Below, one piece after another: positions 21,340-31,737 of a DNA stretch of 64,000 nt. Origin of the DNA: Paramacrobiotus metropolitanus (lineage: Eukaryota > Tardigrada > Eutardigrada > Parachela > Macrobiotidae). Where the stretch lies: NCBI RefSeq assembly GCF_019649055.1, contig NW_026570470.1, forward strand, positions 1-64,000, read 5' to 3'. The position numbers and the translations under genes are program-made. The notes under the pieces were generated by a model that saw nothing but the letters and a program-made list of their open reading frames with translations, was not told the DNA's origin and ran no database searches. Each line of letters starts with the position of its first letter. Within the stretch, counting starts at the first letter, position 1.

Positions 21340-23065
21340 AGAGCCGCTGCATTAACGCAAGATGATCCTAATTACAGCATTTTATGACCTTTGCATAACA
21401 ACAAAAAGCAAGGTTATGCGATTTGCAACCATGTTATATCTATCTGGAAGACCCACAATCCAACTGAAAAACAGGTTCGTAAACTTATCCAAATTGATGG
21501 CGGTTCTGCACAAATGATTAATTTAGACAAAATGCAAAAAAAACAGAAATTCGAATAGACAAATGGATTTTCTCAGAGACTTTACCCCAGAAAAGATTAA
21601 TTGCACGATGGGCAATCCATTGGATTTTCCCTACGTTTTTACTGTAGCCAGATATATCGAAGCTTATATTTACGCAGAAGAGACTGGAAAATCCGTTGCT
21701 GACGATGATTCAGCAGATGTTTGAGATAACGACACCGTCTCCGGCCACGTTATAAATGTTTCAGACAAGTTTTTTCAATCGTACTTATGATGATCCACCC
21801 CTGATGTCTCACATAATGGGAGAATGCCTCCAACCCGCTTCCAAGAAATAACTACACCGTCATCCACAGCGAATCCGGCCTAGGATTGCTGCTGACCCTC
21901 CAACTACTTATCTAAAGTGTAGTGGTCCCTTACCGGGTACGTTAGCAGTTGCTGATGCAGCTCCAGTAAATATCGTTGATTTCAAGGCAGTGGTGATGAG
22001 CATGTTAACGCTGTGTTTGCTTTGCCGGCATCGACTAAATGACAAAACGTAAAACCGCAAAAAACGTAATAAAAGAACTCAACAGCCGGCTGTTATTCGC
22101 GAGATTTAGTTATTCAACTTTGTCTGATCTCCAGGGCTCACATTACCGAGTTTATTTACTGATCTCGTATTAGGCACATAAGCCGAACCATGATATGCTA
22201 CCAATGTAGCAAGACGCGATCCCACCGCCCAAAAATCTTCATCTAATTTATACTGCCACGCTGATTTTATACGAACGCTTCCACAAGCACGCACCACGCT
22301 CCTTATGGCCAGTTTCTTTTCGTCGGACAAATTTATTTTACTGTAACTGGATTCTTACTTTTTTCCACTCTGGGCAATCGGTGGATCCGCGGTTTGGCAC
22401 GCGGTTATCACCAAACTACTTCACGGCTGAAATCTTTAGTCCTCACTGCTTATCACAACAAACTACCGTGCCTGCGAAGTAGAATAGCAGATACGAATGA
22501 TAAAACTTTGATACAATTGGAAAACGGAAACCCTTTCGCTGCGACCCGCTGTTCGACCGGCACTGAGTGTCGATTGCACTCAGAGATTGTAGTTATTTCG
22601 CCACAACTTCTTTGCCTCGGACAGGCAAATATTTTACGCCAAACACGTTTTTGTGCGCTGTGGGAGTTTTCCTTAAGACGATCAGTACAGTACTCTTCTT
22701 CGCTTCTTTATTTTGAATGATTTCTGAATTTGTAAACGATTTAGAAAAAGCTGATGCAAGCCACCGGCACTTCATTATCCGAGAAATCCTCTTTCAGCAG
22801 TTGCGGGGTTACTGTCAGAAATGTGGTGGTTTGCACCTGATGAGCTCGCCCGGCTGCATTAAGGCGGGCAATCCAATGCTGCCGCGAAAGATTAATTCAA
22901 TACAATACAGTGCTACATGATAATCAGTTCAATACTACTGCCATGACTATTCAGATAGATTTTGTGACACTTGTTGGTCAGTATGAGTACTTGCGTATGT
23001 CGTTTGGCCAGCAGGAGCGACGGCGACTTTCATGGGGTCTCCTTCAACATTCAAGGGAACTTTGA
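21340..23065 (+). mobile_element. Decayed Ty3/gypsy internal region (gag, zinc knuckle, RT trace)
   Basis: Plus-strand pieces in retroelement order. A gag-like stretch at 21360-21724 has broken frames (KQGYAICNHVISIWKTHNPT; then ATG 21563 to TGA 21722, 53 aa). An ATG ORF 22717-22920 contains CQKCGGLHLMSSPGC, a nonstandard zinc knuckle (CX2CX3HX6C). At 22943-23065 FVTLVGQYEYLRMSFG matches the conserved RT block FVT…G.YE.LRMPFG, followed in another frame by an ATATFM echo of NAPATF. A minus-strand ORF at 22106-22330 is also open but unassigned. Stops, frameshifts and large deletions make it dead. Confidence 0.55.
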
Positions 23066-23109
23066 CCATTTGCAGAAGGAATTTCCGTGCGGTAAAGGGT
23101 AAGTGTACC

Positions 23110-24050
23110 TGTGTATGCACATGCATGCAACTAACAGATCCTTTGAAAAACTAATCCAATATTACTGTGGCCAAAGATGACTCGCGCAAAAATTTTAAAA
23201 TTAAACTAAAACTTACGTGAATCGTTCAAGAACATTCCCGATATGGAAATTTCGGTGTCGAAACTGACCATGGGCTGCTTTGCGGCGTAATATTTTGCCC
23301 CTCACAACAATACTTGTTCCAGTTGTCTTTGAATTTTGACATGACCAGCGGCTTGCCTAAGTAAATTTTGTCGTAATTCTACCTTCTTGAATTACAAAAT
23401 ATAATTTCAAAAATGGAAAAATCAAATGTTTGCCTCTGGCCATTCTCAAATCCCACCCACCAGTTTTTCCATAATTCATATTATATCAAGTCTTTGCATA
23501 TTATTAGTTTAATTAGAACTACTTTATGTTGCTTGAATAGCTAGCGTGCGCTGAGTACGTCCAGCGCTTGACTGACACCATGGTAGTTCCATTCGAAAGA
23601 GCAAACAGACCGCCATTTGGTTAGGCCCCGGTATATAGTAAAAAGCCAGTTCCCGTGGAGGCGTTTTAATGAAAATTTAGAAAGTTCGATTCCGCAAACA
23701 CTATGTTTTGCAAGCCGATGACTGCTTTGTAAACATATATATTATAGCGTTAGTCTCTTGTGTGGCTAATAATGTACGAGTGTGTACTTGTTGTATGAGT
23801 AAAATGTGAGTGTAATCTTAAATCAAAAAAAACTATCCCATTTCATTTAGCCTTACCTAAACACTCATTGTTTCTTCGCCTATAAAATGGCAGTCTGTTA
23901 CTGTTTACGAGGAGGGATTCAATTCCATTCTAACGACTTCTTACGAACGATCGATCGACCGAACGTTATTAAACTACTGCCAAAACCTGTTGTTGTTGCG
24001 TTTCCTTTATCATCGTTATTTCTACGCCATCATAACTTGATTACAGTTAG
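23110..24050. other. No supported gene; one TATA-like promoter candidate
   Basis: AT-rich. CCTATAAAATGG at about 23880 followed by GTCTGTTACTG 25-30 bp later resembles a TATA/initiator pair, but no reading frame begins after it that I can support. Confidence 0.3.
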
Positions 24051-24056
24051 ATCAAG

Positions 24057-24326
24057 TTAGGCGACTGGGCCGCCGAAAAGGCAATCCAGTACGTAGCGTT
24101 TCAGTCTACGTTGTATGGCGCTCCTGGGTGGATTTAGACATTCGAAAGGACAAACAGGTACAAATAGGATTGCAGGGAATCGCAGTGTAAAGGCTGTACG
24201 GTGGGATAGTAGACTGAAACGTATAACTGCACAATTTATCAACCGAATTAAATTTTTGTAATAATCAGAACTTACCTTGTCAGGTACGGGCGGCACGGGC
24301 GGATTTTTACGCCAGCGAATATGCAC
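24057..24326 (-). CDS. Possible two-exon small ORF
   Basis: ATG at 24326, short proline-rich exon (MHIRWRKNPPVPPVPDK), donor AAG|GTAAGT, an intron of about 46 bp ending TTGTGCAG, then LYVSVYYPTVQPLHCDSLQS and a stop. The unspliced frame is also open to 24057, so splicing is not proved. Nothing recognised. Confidence 0.25.
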   Translation of the reverse strand: MHIRWRKNPPVPPVPDKVSSDYYKNLIRLINCAVIRFSLLSHRTAFTLRFPAILFVPVCPFECLNPPRSAIQRRLKRYVLDCLFGGPVA

Positions 24327-24673
24327 CGAGGTTCAGACAAAATTACACAATATCAGTAATACGACAACGACGACAATTCATGATAAGCATCCACGTAAAA
24401 TGAAGGTTCCAGAAAAGTGGAATTAAGGAATTGCTATGCTTACTCGTGCAGTACATGTATTTGTGTTAAATGCTACTGCTAAAAACTTAATAGAAACCTT
24501 GTTTCACAATCGTTGTGATGACAGATAAATGACGCTCGGACGACACGCATTCTAAAGGAATAAATCAAAACCCTTGCGAGTACTAGTACAGATAATGCAG
24601 CAGCAGCTACAAGGTTAGATAAATAACAAAAAATGTTGGCACTTATATGCGGAATTTATCAATGAAATTTAAT

Positions 24674-24848
24674 TTACCGTCCACGATGTCCAAAATAACG
24701 CATTCTTCTTGCCGCTTCTTCATCACGCCCTTTGCCACGTTTGCTGACATCCAACGGCCGATCGCCAAATCTTGATCCTGGGTTTTTTTATAATACCCTT
24801 AACATCTACGATTCTGAGGCGCTCTTTTCGATCGAAAGATTCGCTTAA
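24674..24848 (-). pseudogene. C-terminal gene fragment with one frameshift at an A-run
   Basis: The minus strand reads SESFDRKERLRIVDVKGIIK and then, after a run of seven A, continues in a second frame as SRFGDRPLDVSKRGKGRDEE followed by AARRMRYFGHRGR and a stop. The two halves look like one basic protein tail interrupted by a single-base indel in the homopolymer, either mutation or sequencing error. No family recognised. Confidence 0.35.
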
Positions 24849-25237
24849 TTAAACAATCGCATATTGTTTGCGCATGTTTCCGCTGATAGTCACTGACAAA
24901 ATTATGACGTACGATAGAGTCAGGAAACGCGTTAATGCATGTCTTACAACCAACTATCTTAAAGAAATTCTTTAAATTAGCTTGCTGCTTTAAGTTAGCT
25001 TAGACACATATCCATGCAGTAAGCATAAATACGCATGTATGCGCCTGAATTTCTTCCTGTGGCAGCCCGCTCGGGGAATCACAAAGGACTCCATGGGCAT
25101 TGGATGCAGCTGCAGGCGCGAATTCAGTGCCGACAACCAATGTGCACATTCGATCAATGTATACATTCGACTCGCTTAACTGTGGATATAATTAATGGGT
25201 TTTAACCCGGTCATTCAGATTTATCTGATCTAGTAGT

Positions 25238-25296
25238 GCAGGCCGGGCGCGCGAGCATGGGACGTTAATATGTCAGATGCTTAATGCCCGGCCTGC
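25238..25296. repeat. 11-bp GC-rich inverted repeat
   Basis: GCAGGCCGGGC and GCCCGGCCTGC are perfect inverted arms around a 37-bp spacer in AT-rich DNA. A 29-codon ATG ORF (MPPKGPDYHTWDWYMYNTF…) follows at about 25328. It could be the termini of a tiny MITE or a stem-loop. Confidence 0.5.
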
Positions 25297-25527
25297 TTCC
25301 TAGCTGTATTTATAAATTCTCCACAATATGCCTCCAAAGGGACCAGACTATCACACTTGGGACTGGTATATGTATAATACGTTTGTGCCATTGTTTGACC
25401 ATTGTGCCATTATCTAAGCGCTCCAAACCCAATTCGCTAGCCTTGAACAGGCATTAGCCATTTGTACAGTTGGGAGCTCTGGCAGTCGCAACTCCGAGCC
25501 TTGGATTGGGGTCCCTTGTCTGGATCT

Positions 25528-25794
25528 TTAGTTCACCATGGTAAGAGCGTACTCGGTGACTCGTTTTGAGAGATCGCGCGGATTGCTCGCTAATTTCTTG
25601 ACTATGTTGTATCCTTCAATGAGACTAGCTTTCCTGGAAATGCCTTTTGATAGCATACATATCCTTTTTACATCATTTACAAAACTCGCGACTGTTAGTG
25701 GACGCCAGCAACTGCCATCCAGTGCAGATAAATCAATTTTTGAGAAATGTTTTTCGTCCTTTGAGCGTCTTGCGAGTACAACAGTTTCTGCCAT
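25528..25794 (-). CDS. Hypothetical 88-aa basic protein
   Basis: Starts at AAATGGCAG, immediately after an in-frame TAA, so the ATG is well defined. The product MAETVVLARRSKDEKHFSKI… is basic and evenly composed with no domain recognised. A plus-strand frame of 98 codons (25538-25834) starts at an ATG over the same bases and is the alternative. No intron or paralogue was seen. Confidence 0.25.
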   Translation of the reverse strand: MAETVVLARRSKDEKHFSKIDLSALDGSCWRPLTVASFVNDVKRICMLSKGISRKASLIEGYNIVKKLASNPRDLSKRVTEYALTMVN

Positions 25795-26337
25795 TTACGA
25801 ATCGAAATCAGCTTGGATGGCGGAATTCGGTTAAGCATTTTACCTGGTCTTTCTCAACCTGAACTGCACTAAAGCTTTATCTGATACTGCTACTCATTTT
25901 AATGTCATAATAATATCGGCCAACGTAAATTACTCCACTGGAACTGCAACACTAAAATGTAAAGAAAGTTAAAGGATGTCATCATTACATGCGCACACTG
26001 CGATCCGAATCCGGTAAGTCTGGTAGATATAAAAAATTGATTCACCGTACTTCCGATTCAAGCACCCGAATAAACATCCCATCCAGCTCTTTAAGCACAC
26101 TTGGCACCTCGAAAGCGTGTAACTAAGAAAAATTAATGATCACGCATTCCAAATCGCATAGCGCATTCGCCTAAATCGCACCTAAAAGTTACAGAGCATT
26201 AAGCTGATACAAAATTTTTTCTATCACTTATTGATATGCATAGATGTTTATGGACAGCCAGCCAATGCACGAAGTCGAGTATTATCTTACACCTTCTCTG
26301 CACTCATTAGAACTCCATATGTACTCACAGTGCAACC

Positions 26338-26653
26338 ATGAAAATAACCAATTTCTTGCCGTTTTCGGATGTCGTGTTCTCAGTTGATTGTGCCGGCACA
26401 CTACACCGCGCTAATGCTTTTGCCGCCTTCCTGGATGGGTCGTTTACTGGATGGTAAGTGTTATCACTGTTGTTGTTTTTTTGGGCGAAATCGTTCTATC
26501 GGACTTTATGTAAGAGATCTGCGATGGAATGCAAGACATTTGGATATTCGTCCAAAGAGTACTTCTATGGAAATCATGCTTAACGAACATATCTATGCTG
26601 CCGTGTCGGATACTTCCTATTTTCATAGCTATCGTTACCGTTACTTATTTTAA
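26338..26653 (+). CDS. Possible two-exon small gene, unknown
   Basis: ATG at 26338 (CAACCATGA). Exon 1 reads KITNFLPFSDVVFSVDCAG… to a strong donor GGATG|GTAAGTG at 26454. If the acceptor is CCAAAGAG at 26558-26559, exon 2 (26560-26653) closes the phase and ends TSYFHSYRYRYLF-stop, giving 69 aa. The DVVFSVD wording recalls the start of BTB domains, but the rest does not fit. Earlier acceptors give an immediate stop. Confidence 0.3.
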
Positions 26654-26868
26654 TGGCTACCGGCAGTCTTTAAAGTCAGCCGCTCTTGTTTTTGGGTCCA
26701 GAAAAAGGTCGGGAAGTTATGGTTTATTACAGAGTTTCTGGGCCGTCATAGGCTTGTCACCGCCTACGCTTGCCAGTACAGAGAGCACCCGCAGAGTGCA
26801 AGGAAAGTAGGGCATTTTACGCTTTTCAAATCTTCATGGAAAACGTCCATAGTGAGACATAATCACTT

Positions 26869-27431
26869 GTGATACAAATTCATTATCACGACAGCAGTGA
26901 ACGCCTGTTATTACTGCAGGCCATCTTAAACAATGAAAACCCCGCGGAAAAGGCTGACTGGGCCGGCCATTACATCCAAGATAATGCGCTACGCACACTC
27001 TGTTCGTGTCACTGCTTTTGCTTGTGTGGAAATGATTATTTTTGTGGCGCTTTAGCGGTAATTTTTTGGTTCAGGAATCATGGCCAGGCCTGACGTTCAG
27101 TAACGAACTTATTTCTCCAGACGAGTTTCAACATGTGAAACTTTCCTGCTGGCTGTACAACCAGCCTCGCGACCTACTGCCACTCAAAGTTATCCAGGCT
27201 ATGGTTTGCAATAGCCACCACTCCAGGAGTCATCGTGCTTGTAGTTGCCGTACTCGGAGGCGTGAAAACATAACAAAATTTTTCAACTCGTCAGAACCAT
27301 GGCCTCTCGTTTGGCCGATAAGTGACAATCCAATCCTCTGCTGTGTTACGGAGAGGGCACCCGTCAAAGAATCTAGGGCCCCTCACCATTCCGGGAATTG
27401 TTTTCGGACTACACCCCATGGTGGTGGGTGA
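26869..27431 (+). other. Exon-like ORFs, unknown
   Basis: Plus-strand frame 26869-27093 reads IHYHDSSERLLLLQAILNNE…ADWAGHYIQDNALRTL and then a Cys-rich stretch (CSCHCFCLCGNDYFC). After GTAATTTTTTGGTTCAG, which could be a minimal intron, a second frame reads FSNELISPDEFQHVKLSCWL with YNQPRDLLPLKVIQ. It follows the 26.3-kb ORF on the same strand and may be the same decayed gene. Confidence 0.25.
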
Positions 27432-27565
27432 GGAAATGACCGTCACTATTTACCGCGTGAAATAATGCTGTGAAAAACTAACGCGGAAAAGTTTCTGAGT
27501 GGGACCTTGTTGCTGAAACACTTCACTTTCGCTGTTCAGCAAAATGTGCGTAGCTGGCGATTATG

Positions 27566-28335
27566 GCGATTATAATTTGCCGAACATGTGCTCTTGCGTG
27601 TGTACAATGCCGACCTAATTAAATTGTTGACAGTGTACCTTTGTAAGGAAAACCCACTATCAACAAGAAATTTTCCGCAGGTTCTGTTAACGGAAAGGCG
27701 ATATCGGAATATTGTTTTAAGTAAGTATGCCAGTAAACCGTTTCTCCAAGAAAGGATTTATTTGTTTGACATTTTTTGGCGTAGGCCAGTCCATATCTGG
27801 GGAACCAAAAAAGGCGACGATTTTCAGGATTCCCGTTCGCTAGTTTTAGCAATGCATTTGCCATTGATGGAACTGGTTCTTATCTTCTGCCAGTAGGTGA
27901 TCCAACTTAAAAACAGGAAATCTTAAACAGGAAAATCACAAAACATGGAAATCTCAAAATAGGAAAACTGAACTTGTATCCAGTCCAATCCATTTCGATG
28001 TGTCGCAAATCAGTATAGAGGCGAATGGCCAGTCATTTCCCAGCCGACCTTACGAGGCCGTATTTATTGAAGCAAAATATTTAGAGTGCTATGACGGGTT
28101 GCTAGATTCACTTGGCTGTCGCATGGGCTTTTTGGAGCTCTACCGTTTACCCGAGATGATTATTTAAACGGATTTTGCATCTACGTCTTTGATCTAACAC
28201 CGGGAAGTACCGGACTCGGTTCACTCAGTCGTATTCGCCAAGGCAGTCTCGGAATAAGAGTTACTTTTTGGTGAGGTAATCAAAGTGCCCATTACAATGG
28301 TGACATTCTTGACGTTCGATGCTGTAATCGAAATA
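27566..28335 (+). repeat. ~770-bp direct repeat, copy 2
   Basis: Counterpart of 19428-20186, same strand, 8.1 kb away. This copy lacks the open minus-strand frame at its right edge (a stop after YLTKK). No terminal repeats or target duplication were recognised at the boundaries. Confidence 0.85.
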
Positions 28336-28661
28336 AATAGTTTCCGCCAACTACTCTGCGATTTTATTAACAAAATGAATAGAAAAACGAAAACATGTCC
28401 GACCGCCGACTTTTCCGAAAATATTAAATTAATATTTTAAATTTTTAAGTATCACTCAAAACCTAGTCACAAATTTTATCAAAAACGGTCAAGTAATCAA
28501 ATCCTATGGCGACTCAACCCACTTTACGAACACCATGTCATCTTCAGGCGTAGAGATCGTAATATAAAACCAAATTATTAACGTGTAAATTTTCAACCAA
28601 TAAATAACAAATACAAAACATAACAACTCAATCAATTACCTATAAGCCCCTTTACATAAAA

Positions 28662-28853
28662 ATGGAATTTTTGCATCCGTTAAACCATATTGATTTCCAC
28701 GTGGAATCTCGCTACCGGCAATACTGGATGCCCGATCACTATCCCCATGCGTTGCTCCTGGACCTGGATCTCCAGAAACTACAGATAACACTCGCAACTA
28801 CTGGCGGTATTTGTATATCTCGACCCTTCAGAAGTGGTTTATCTCGTCTCTAA
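28662..28853 (+). CDS. Hypothetical 63-aa ORF
   Basis: ATG in the context AAAAATGGAA, evenly composed product (MEFLHPLNHIDFHVESRYRQ…) and a TAA stop. No domain, no splice evidence and no paralogue in the window. Confidence 0.2.
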   Translation: MEFLHPLNHIDFHVESRYRQYWMPDHYPHALLLDLDLQKLQITLATTGGICISRPFRSGLSRL

Positions 28854-29362
28854 GTTGGATAGCTACCTAGAAACAAATTCTACGGCTTTCTCTTTCCCGT
28901 ATGAAATTTGAGTAGTGACCTTTTTACAATTCTTAACAATTTTTTTGTGTTATCAATTCAAGATACTTGTTTGCATCTTACCCGATTACTTTTACTCTGC
29001 TGATTGCCCAGAACAAAAAGCTTCGCATTATCTGCGGAAATCACAGCCTAGTTGCCCGCCACTCTCCTTAGCCAGCTGATTCACTGCCCGCCACTCTCCT
29101 TCTGTACACGGAAGTTCCGAGGGAAGTTTTTTGTACTCCTCGACGACTAGCCCGAGGGAGTCTGATACAAACGACGCAATTACGTGGACATCATGACGGG
29201 CGTACGGAACTCTAATACAACGGTACAACAGACCATACAAGAGATACTCATATCTAGTTAACTAGGCAGGTCCAGTGCAAATACAAACCAACCAATCGCT
29301 ACACACAACGACACCGACGTCAGGCACAGTAGCGCTTGATCACCCGCATGAGTGGTATAAAC

Positions 29363-29369
29363 TATAAAA
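29363..29369 (+). promoter_or_regulatory. TATA box of a candidate promoter
   Basis: TATAAAA, followed about 28 bp later by TTTTCATTTTCC, an initiator-like start region. The first ATG downstream (29530) opens a signal-peptide-like reading frame, giving a 5' UTR of about 130-140 nt. Confidence 0.4.
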
Positions 29370-29529
29370 TAACGACGACACCGTTCGAAGTTTTCATTTT
29401 CCATCAGCAGCCTTGTCTTCTAACTTATCAGCTACTCTTAGCATCACAAGCTAAGTTGCGCATAGTGCTTTCTATCGTTATCTTCTGCACTCGAGACTCC
29501 AAGTCCCTGTGACCTTCAACACCTTCAGC

Positions 29530-29616
29530 ATGTCAGGATACATAAGTTTCTTCCTGCTCATCGTGCAGTTTTTGCCTCACATACCATCCGTGACTTTGAG
29601 TCAGTGGGATGGCTAC
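29530..29616 (+). CDS. First exon encoding a signal peptide
   Basis: 29 codons: MSGYISFFLLIVQFLPHIPS then VTLSQWDGY, with a short polar start, a hydrophobic core and a plausible cleavage site. The exon ends at a GT donor (GGCTAC|GTATGG) in phase 0; unspliced, the frame stops five codons later. A TATA box lies 167 bp upstream. The following exons were not found, so the gene may be truncated by the repeat at 29801. Confidence 0.35.
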
Positions 29617-29800
29617 GTATGGATCGCTACGTAGTCTGAAACGAAGAAAACAGAAGGCAGTATAATAAGAGCTACATGCTACAGATTAGTAAGCGCCTCA
29701 GGACCAACCTTGCAAAATAGTTCTAGCGATCGTCGATATTCTTCTGGATTTTTACAGTAACATAGTGTTTTGGATAGGATGAAAGTCCAAAAACGGGAAC

Positions 29801-29947
29801 AGCAGTGATCTTCTTGTGTGCACCGATGGGATAGGTGATCTAGTAGGCATTTGGTTTCCAGGTCGCAGTGTGAGTTGAATACAGTCCAAAAAATCCTGTA
29901 TATAAACTAGAGCAAAGTGCTTCATAATCCTATTGATTTGGAGACAG
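29801..29947 (+). repeat. Interspersed ~143-bp repeat, copy 2
   Basis: Same-orientation partner of 13104-13246. Copy 2 has small insertions (for example GATAGGTGATC near 29832). Flanks of the two copies do not match, so this is a transposed rather than a segmentally duplicated sequence. Confidence 0.75.
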
Positions 29948-30566
29948 ACTCCTCTTATGTGGGATTTCTTACAGACATGGATGTGCGTATGAATAGTATT
30001 GCATGCTCCTACTCCGTTGCACACGTATGCCCACTGAGAAGGATACCGATCCCTGGCCCGAGCTCTAGCAGGAGGAAGTGCTCGTGATATTCCGTGGCAC
30101 ATGCATTGCCAAGGAGTGACCACCGCCTTCATTGGGTCCAGTTCCCTTATGGAACAGGAGGATATATAAATGAAATAAGTTTACAATTCAAATTGGTAGT
30201 CCAGCATCCTGAGTTATGGCCTTGGCCTTGATCGTAATTGTAGGGGCGCATACGCATATTTGCATTGCCAGAAGCTATTTGCATTGCCAGCAAACTGCTA
30301 TCAGATTGTGTTTTTTTTACTGTGCGACCTTTACACAATACACGATACACATCGCGACCATATTTTACCGCCCTTTCTTAAGGATTCCTACCTGAATACT
30401 ACTGTCCCCGTTCCACCCAGAGAATGTTCTGTTTTCCTACTGTCTGCAGTCGCAGCAGAATTTATCCGCGGCATGTATCATGATTACTGCATCAAAGCTA
30501 AGCAAATTAAGGCCAGAATACTACTCGGTGTGGTAGTCAGCACTGTCATGCCGACTACACACAAAA

Positions 30567-30776
30567 TGTGTTATGTAAGTAGCCTCCCGGCTACTTCCTT
30601 GTTGTCACAATATGTGTTATGTAAGTAGCCTCCTGGCTGCTTCCTTGTTGTCTCCAGTTGTTTGTGCCCTATGGCATTCTGCCATAGAGTCCATGTTGTG
30701 TATCTGTAGCCGCGTTGGTATAAAACCAACGCGACAGTGTGAAAATAAAGGAGAGTCATCGGGGCGAGCTGCTACA
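30567..30776 (+). mobile_element. Solo or 5' LTR of a retrotransposon
   Basis: Begins TGTGTTATGTAAGTAGCC, duplicated in tandem (30567 and 30613, 46-bp unit), and ends GCTGCTACA. It holds TATAAAA at 30719-30725 inside a hairpin (GCGTTGGT-ATAAA-ACCAACGC), AATAAA at 30744-30749 and another hairpin CTATGGCA-TTC-TGCCATAG (30669-30687). TTGGTAGCAGATCGGG follows directly, a typical place for a primer-binding site. No internal coding region follows, so this is probably solo or truncated. Confidence 0.6.
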
Positions 30777-30938
30777 TTGGTAGCAGATCGGGTTCGGTCT
30801 ATGGACCTGATGTTACGGTATATGTAACCACAGCCCAGTGTGACCTTTACGCCATTACATTTCATCGTTAGCGGCTCGCCCCGCACATATTTTTTCTATA
30901 TTGTCTCTCTCAAACAGTTAGTTCTTGTACATCTTTTG

Positions 30939-31200
30939 TGACCTTTTCGCGGTTCCACAATGACCTTTCGCTGTTCCACAATGTACTGGGTTCACAGCAT
31001 ACCCAGTGACTTTTCGGCTAAATTGCCGTATACACCGACGCTTCCAAGCTACATTCCGGAAAAGCCGGTGTTCTACAACACATTGGTTTGCACCATACCT
31101 AGTGACCTTCGGTTTCCTTACCGTGTACACCGATGTTTCCATGTTCATACCGGTGCGTAACGAGTGACCGTAAAGTGCCGTATACACCGAAGTTTCTATG
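30939..31200. repeat. Degenerate tandem repeat
   Basis: CCGT(A/G)TACACCGA(N)G(T/C)TTC(C/T)A recurs at about 31027, 31121 and 31174, and GTGACC-TTTCG-like words at 30939, 30960, 31008, 31102 and 31163. The minus strand is consequently open for 147 codons with repeated ETSVYT and GHCGTAK. I treat it as a decayed repeat, not a gene. Confidence 0.5.
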
Positions 31201-31387
31201 CTACATACCGCAAATGTCATGTCGGTGGTAAGTCCGATCTTATACCAGTTGAAACACTCTATAAAGTTATTTCCGTACATCATCTTCCAATTAACATCTT
31301 TTATTATATTCACAATGCTTAAAAATACAAAAAGGTTACTGATAAAGTAATAATAATTCATAAGTATAAGTACTATAAGACATGTCT

Positions 31388-31737
31388 ATATAGGGGGAAA
31401 AATGTGTCTAGCCGAACCAATCCCTTGTACTTCTGATGTAAGCCAGCTGGTGGTTTACGTTGTGACTTGACAGTGTTTTATGTAAAGCGCTGCTATTTAG
31501 ATTGCAGGTACTGATAACAGGTAAGCGGCACTCGTACAACTGCAGGTAAACAGGCTAAAACTGTATTATAGCCCGGACCTGCCTGGTGCAGTTAATACCA
31601 CATGTACCGTCAATGCCGCACAGCCTTAATAGCAGCGCTTTACATAAAACGCTGTGCAGCCACAACGTAAACCACCAGCTGGCTTACATCAGAAGTACAA
31701 GGGATTGGTTCGGCTAGACATATTTTTCCCCCTATAT
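31388..31737. repeat. 350-bp foldback MITE with 112-bp terminal inverted repeats
   Basis: The arms 31388-31499 and 31627-31737 are about 93 percent identical in inverted orientation, with termini ATATAGGGGGAAAAAT and ATTTTTCCCCCTATAT. The 127-bp centre has no coding capacity. The outer TA/TATA could be the target duplication. Related ends at 11831-12006 show it is a family. Confidence 0.9.

Noticed and set aside
22835-22900. CTGATGA … GAAA spacing resembling a hammerhead ribozyme core
   Set aside because: No convincing stem II closes between the two motifs and stems I and III cannot be formed; the bases also encode the Cys-rich gag-like ORF.
23683-23694. GTTCGATTCC resembling a tRNA box B
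   Set aside because: No acceptor stem, D arm or box A at the right distance.
30918-31361. 147-codon minus-strand ORF with repeated ETSVYT and GHCGTAK
   Set aside because: The apparent protein repeats mirror a decayed DNA tandem repeat and the plus strand is equally open.
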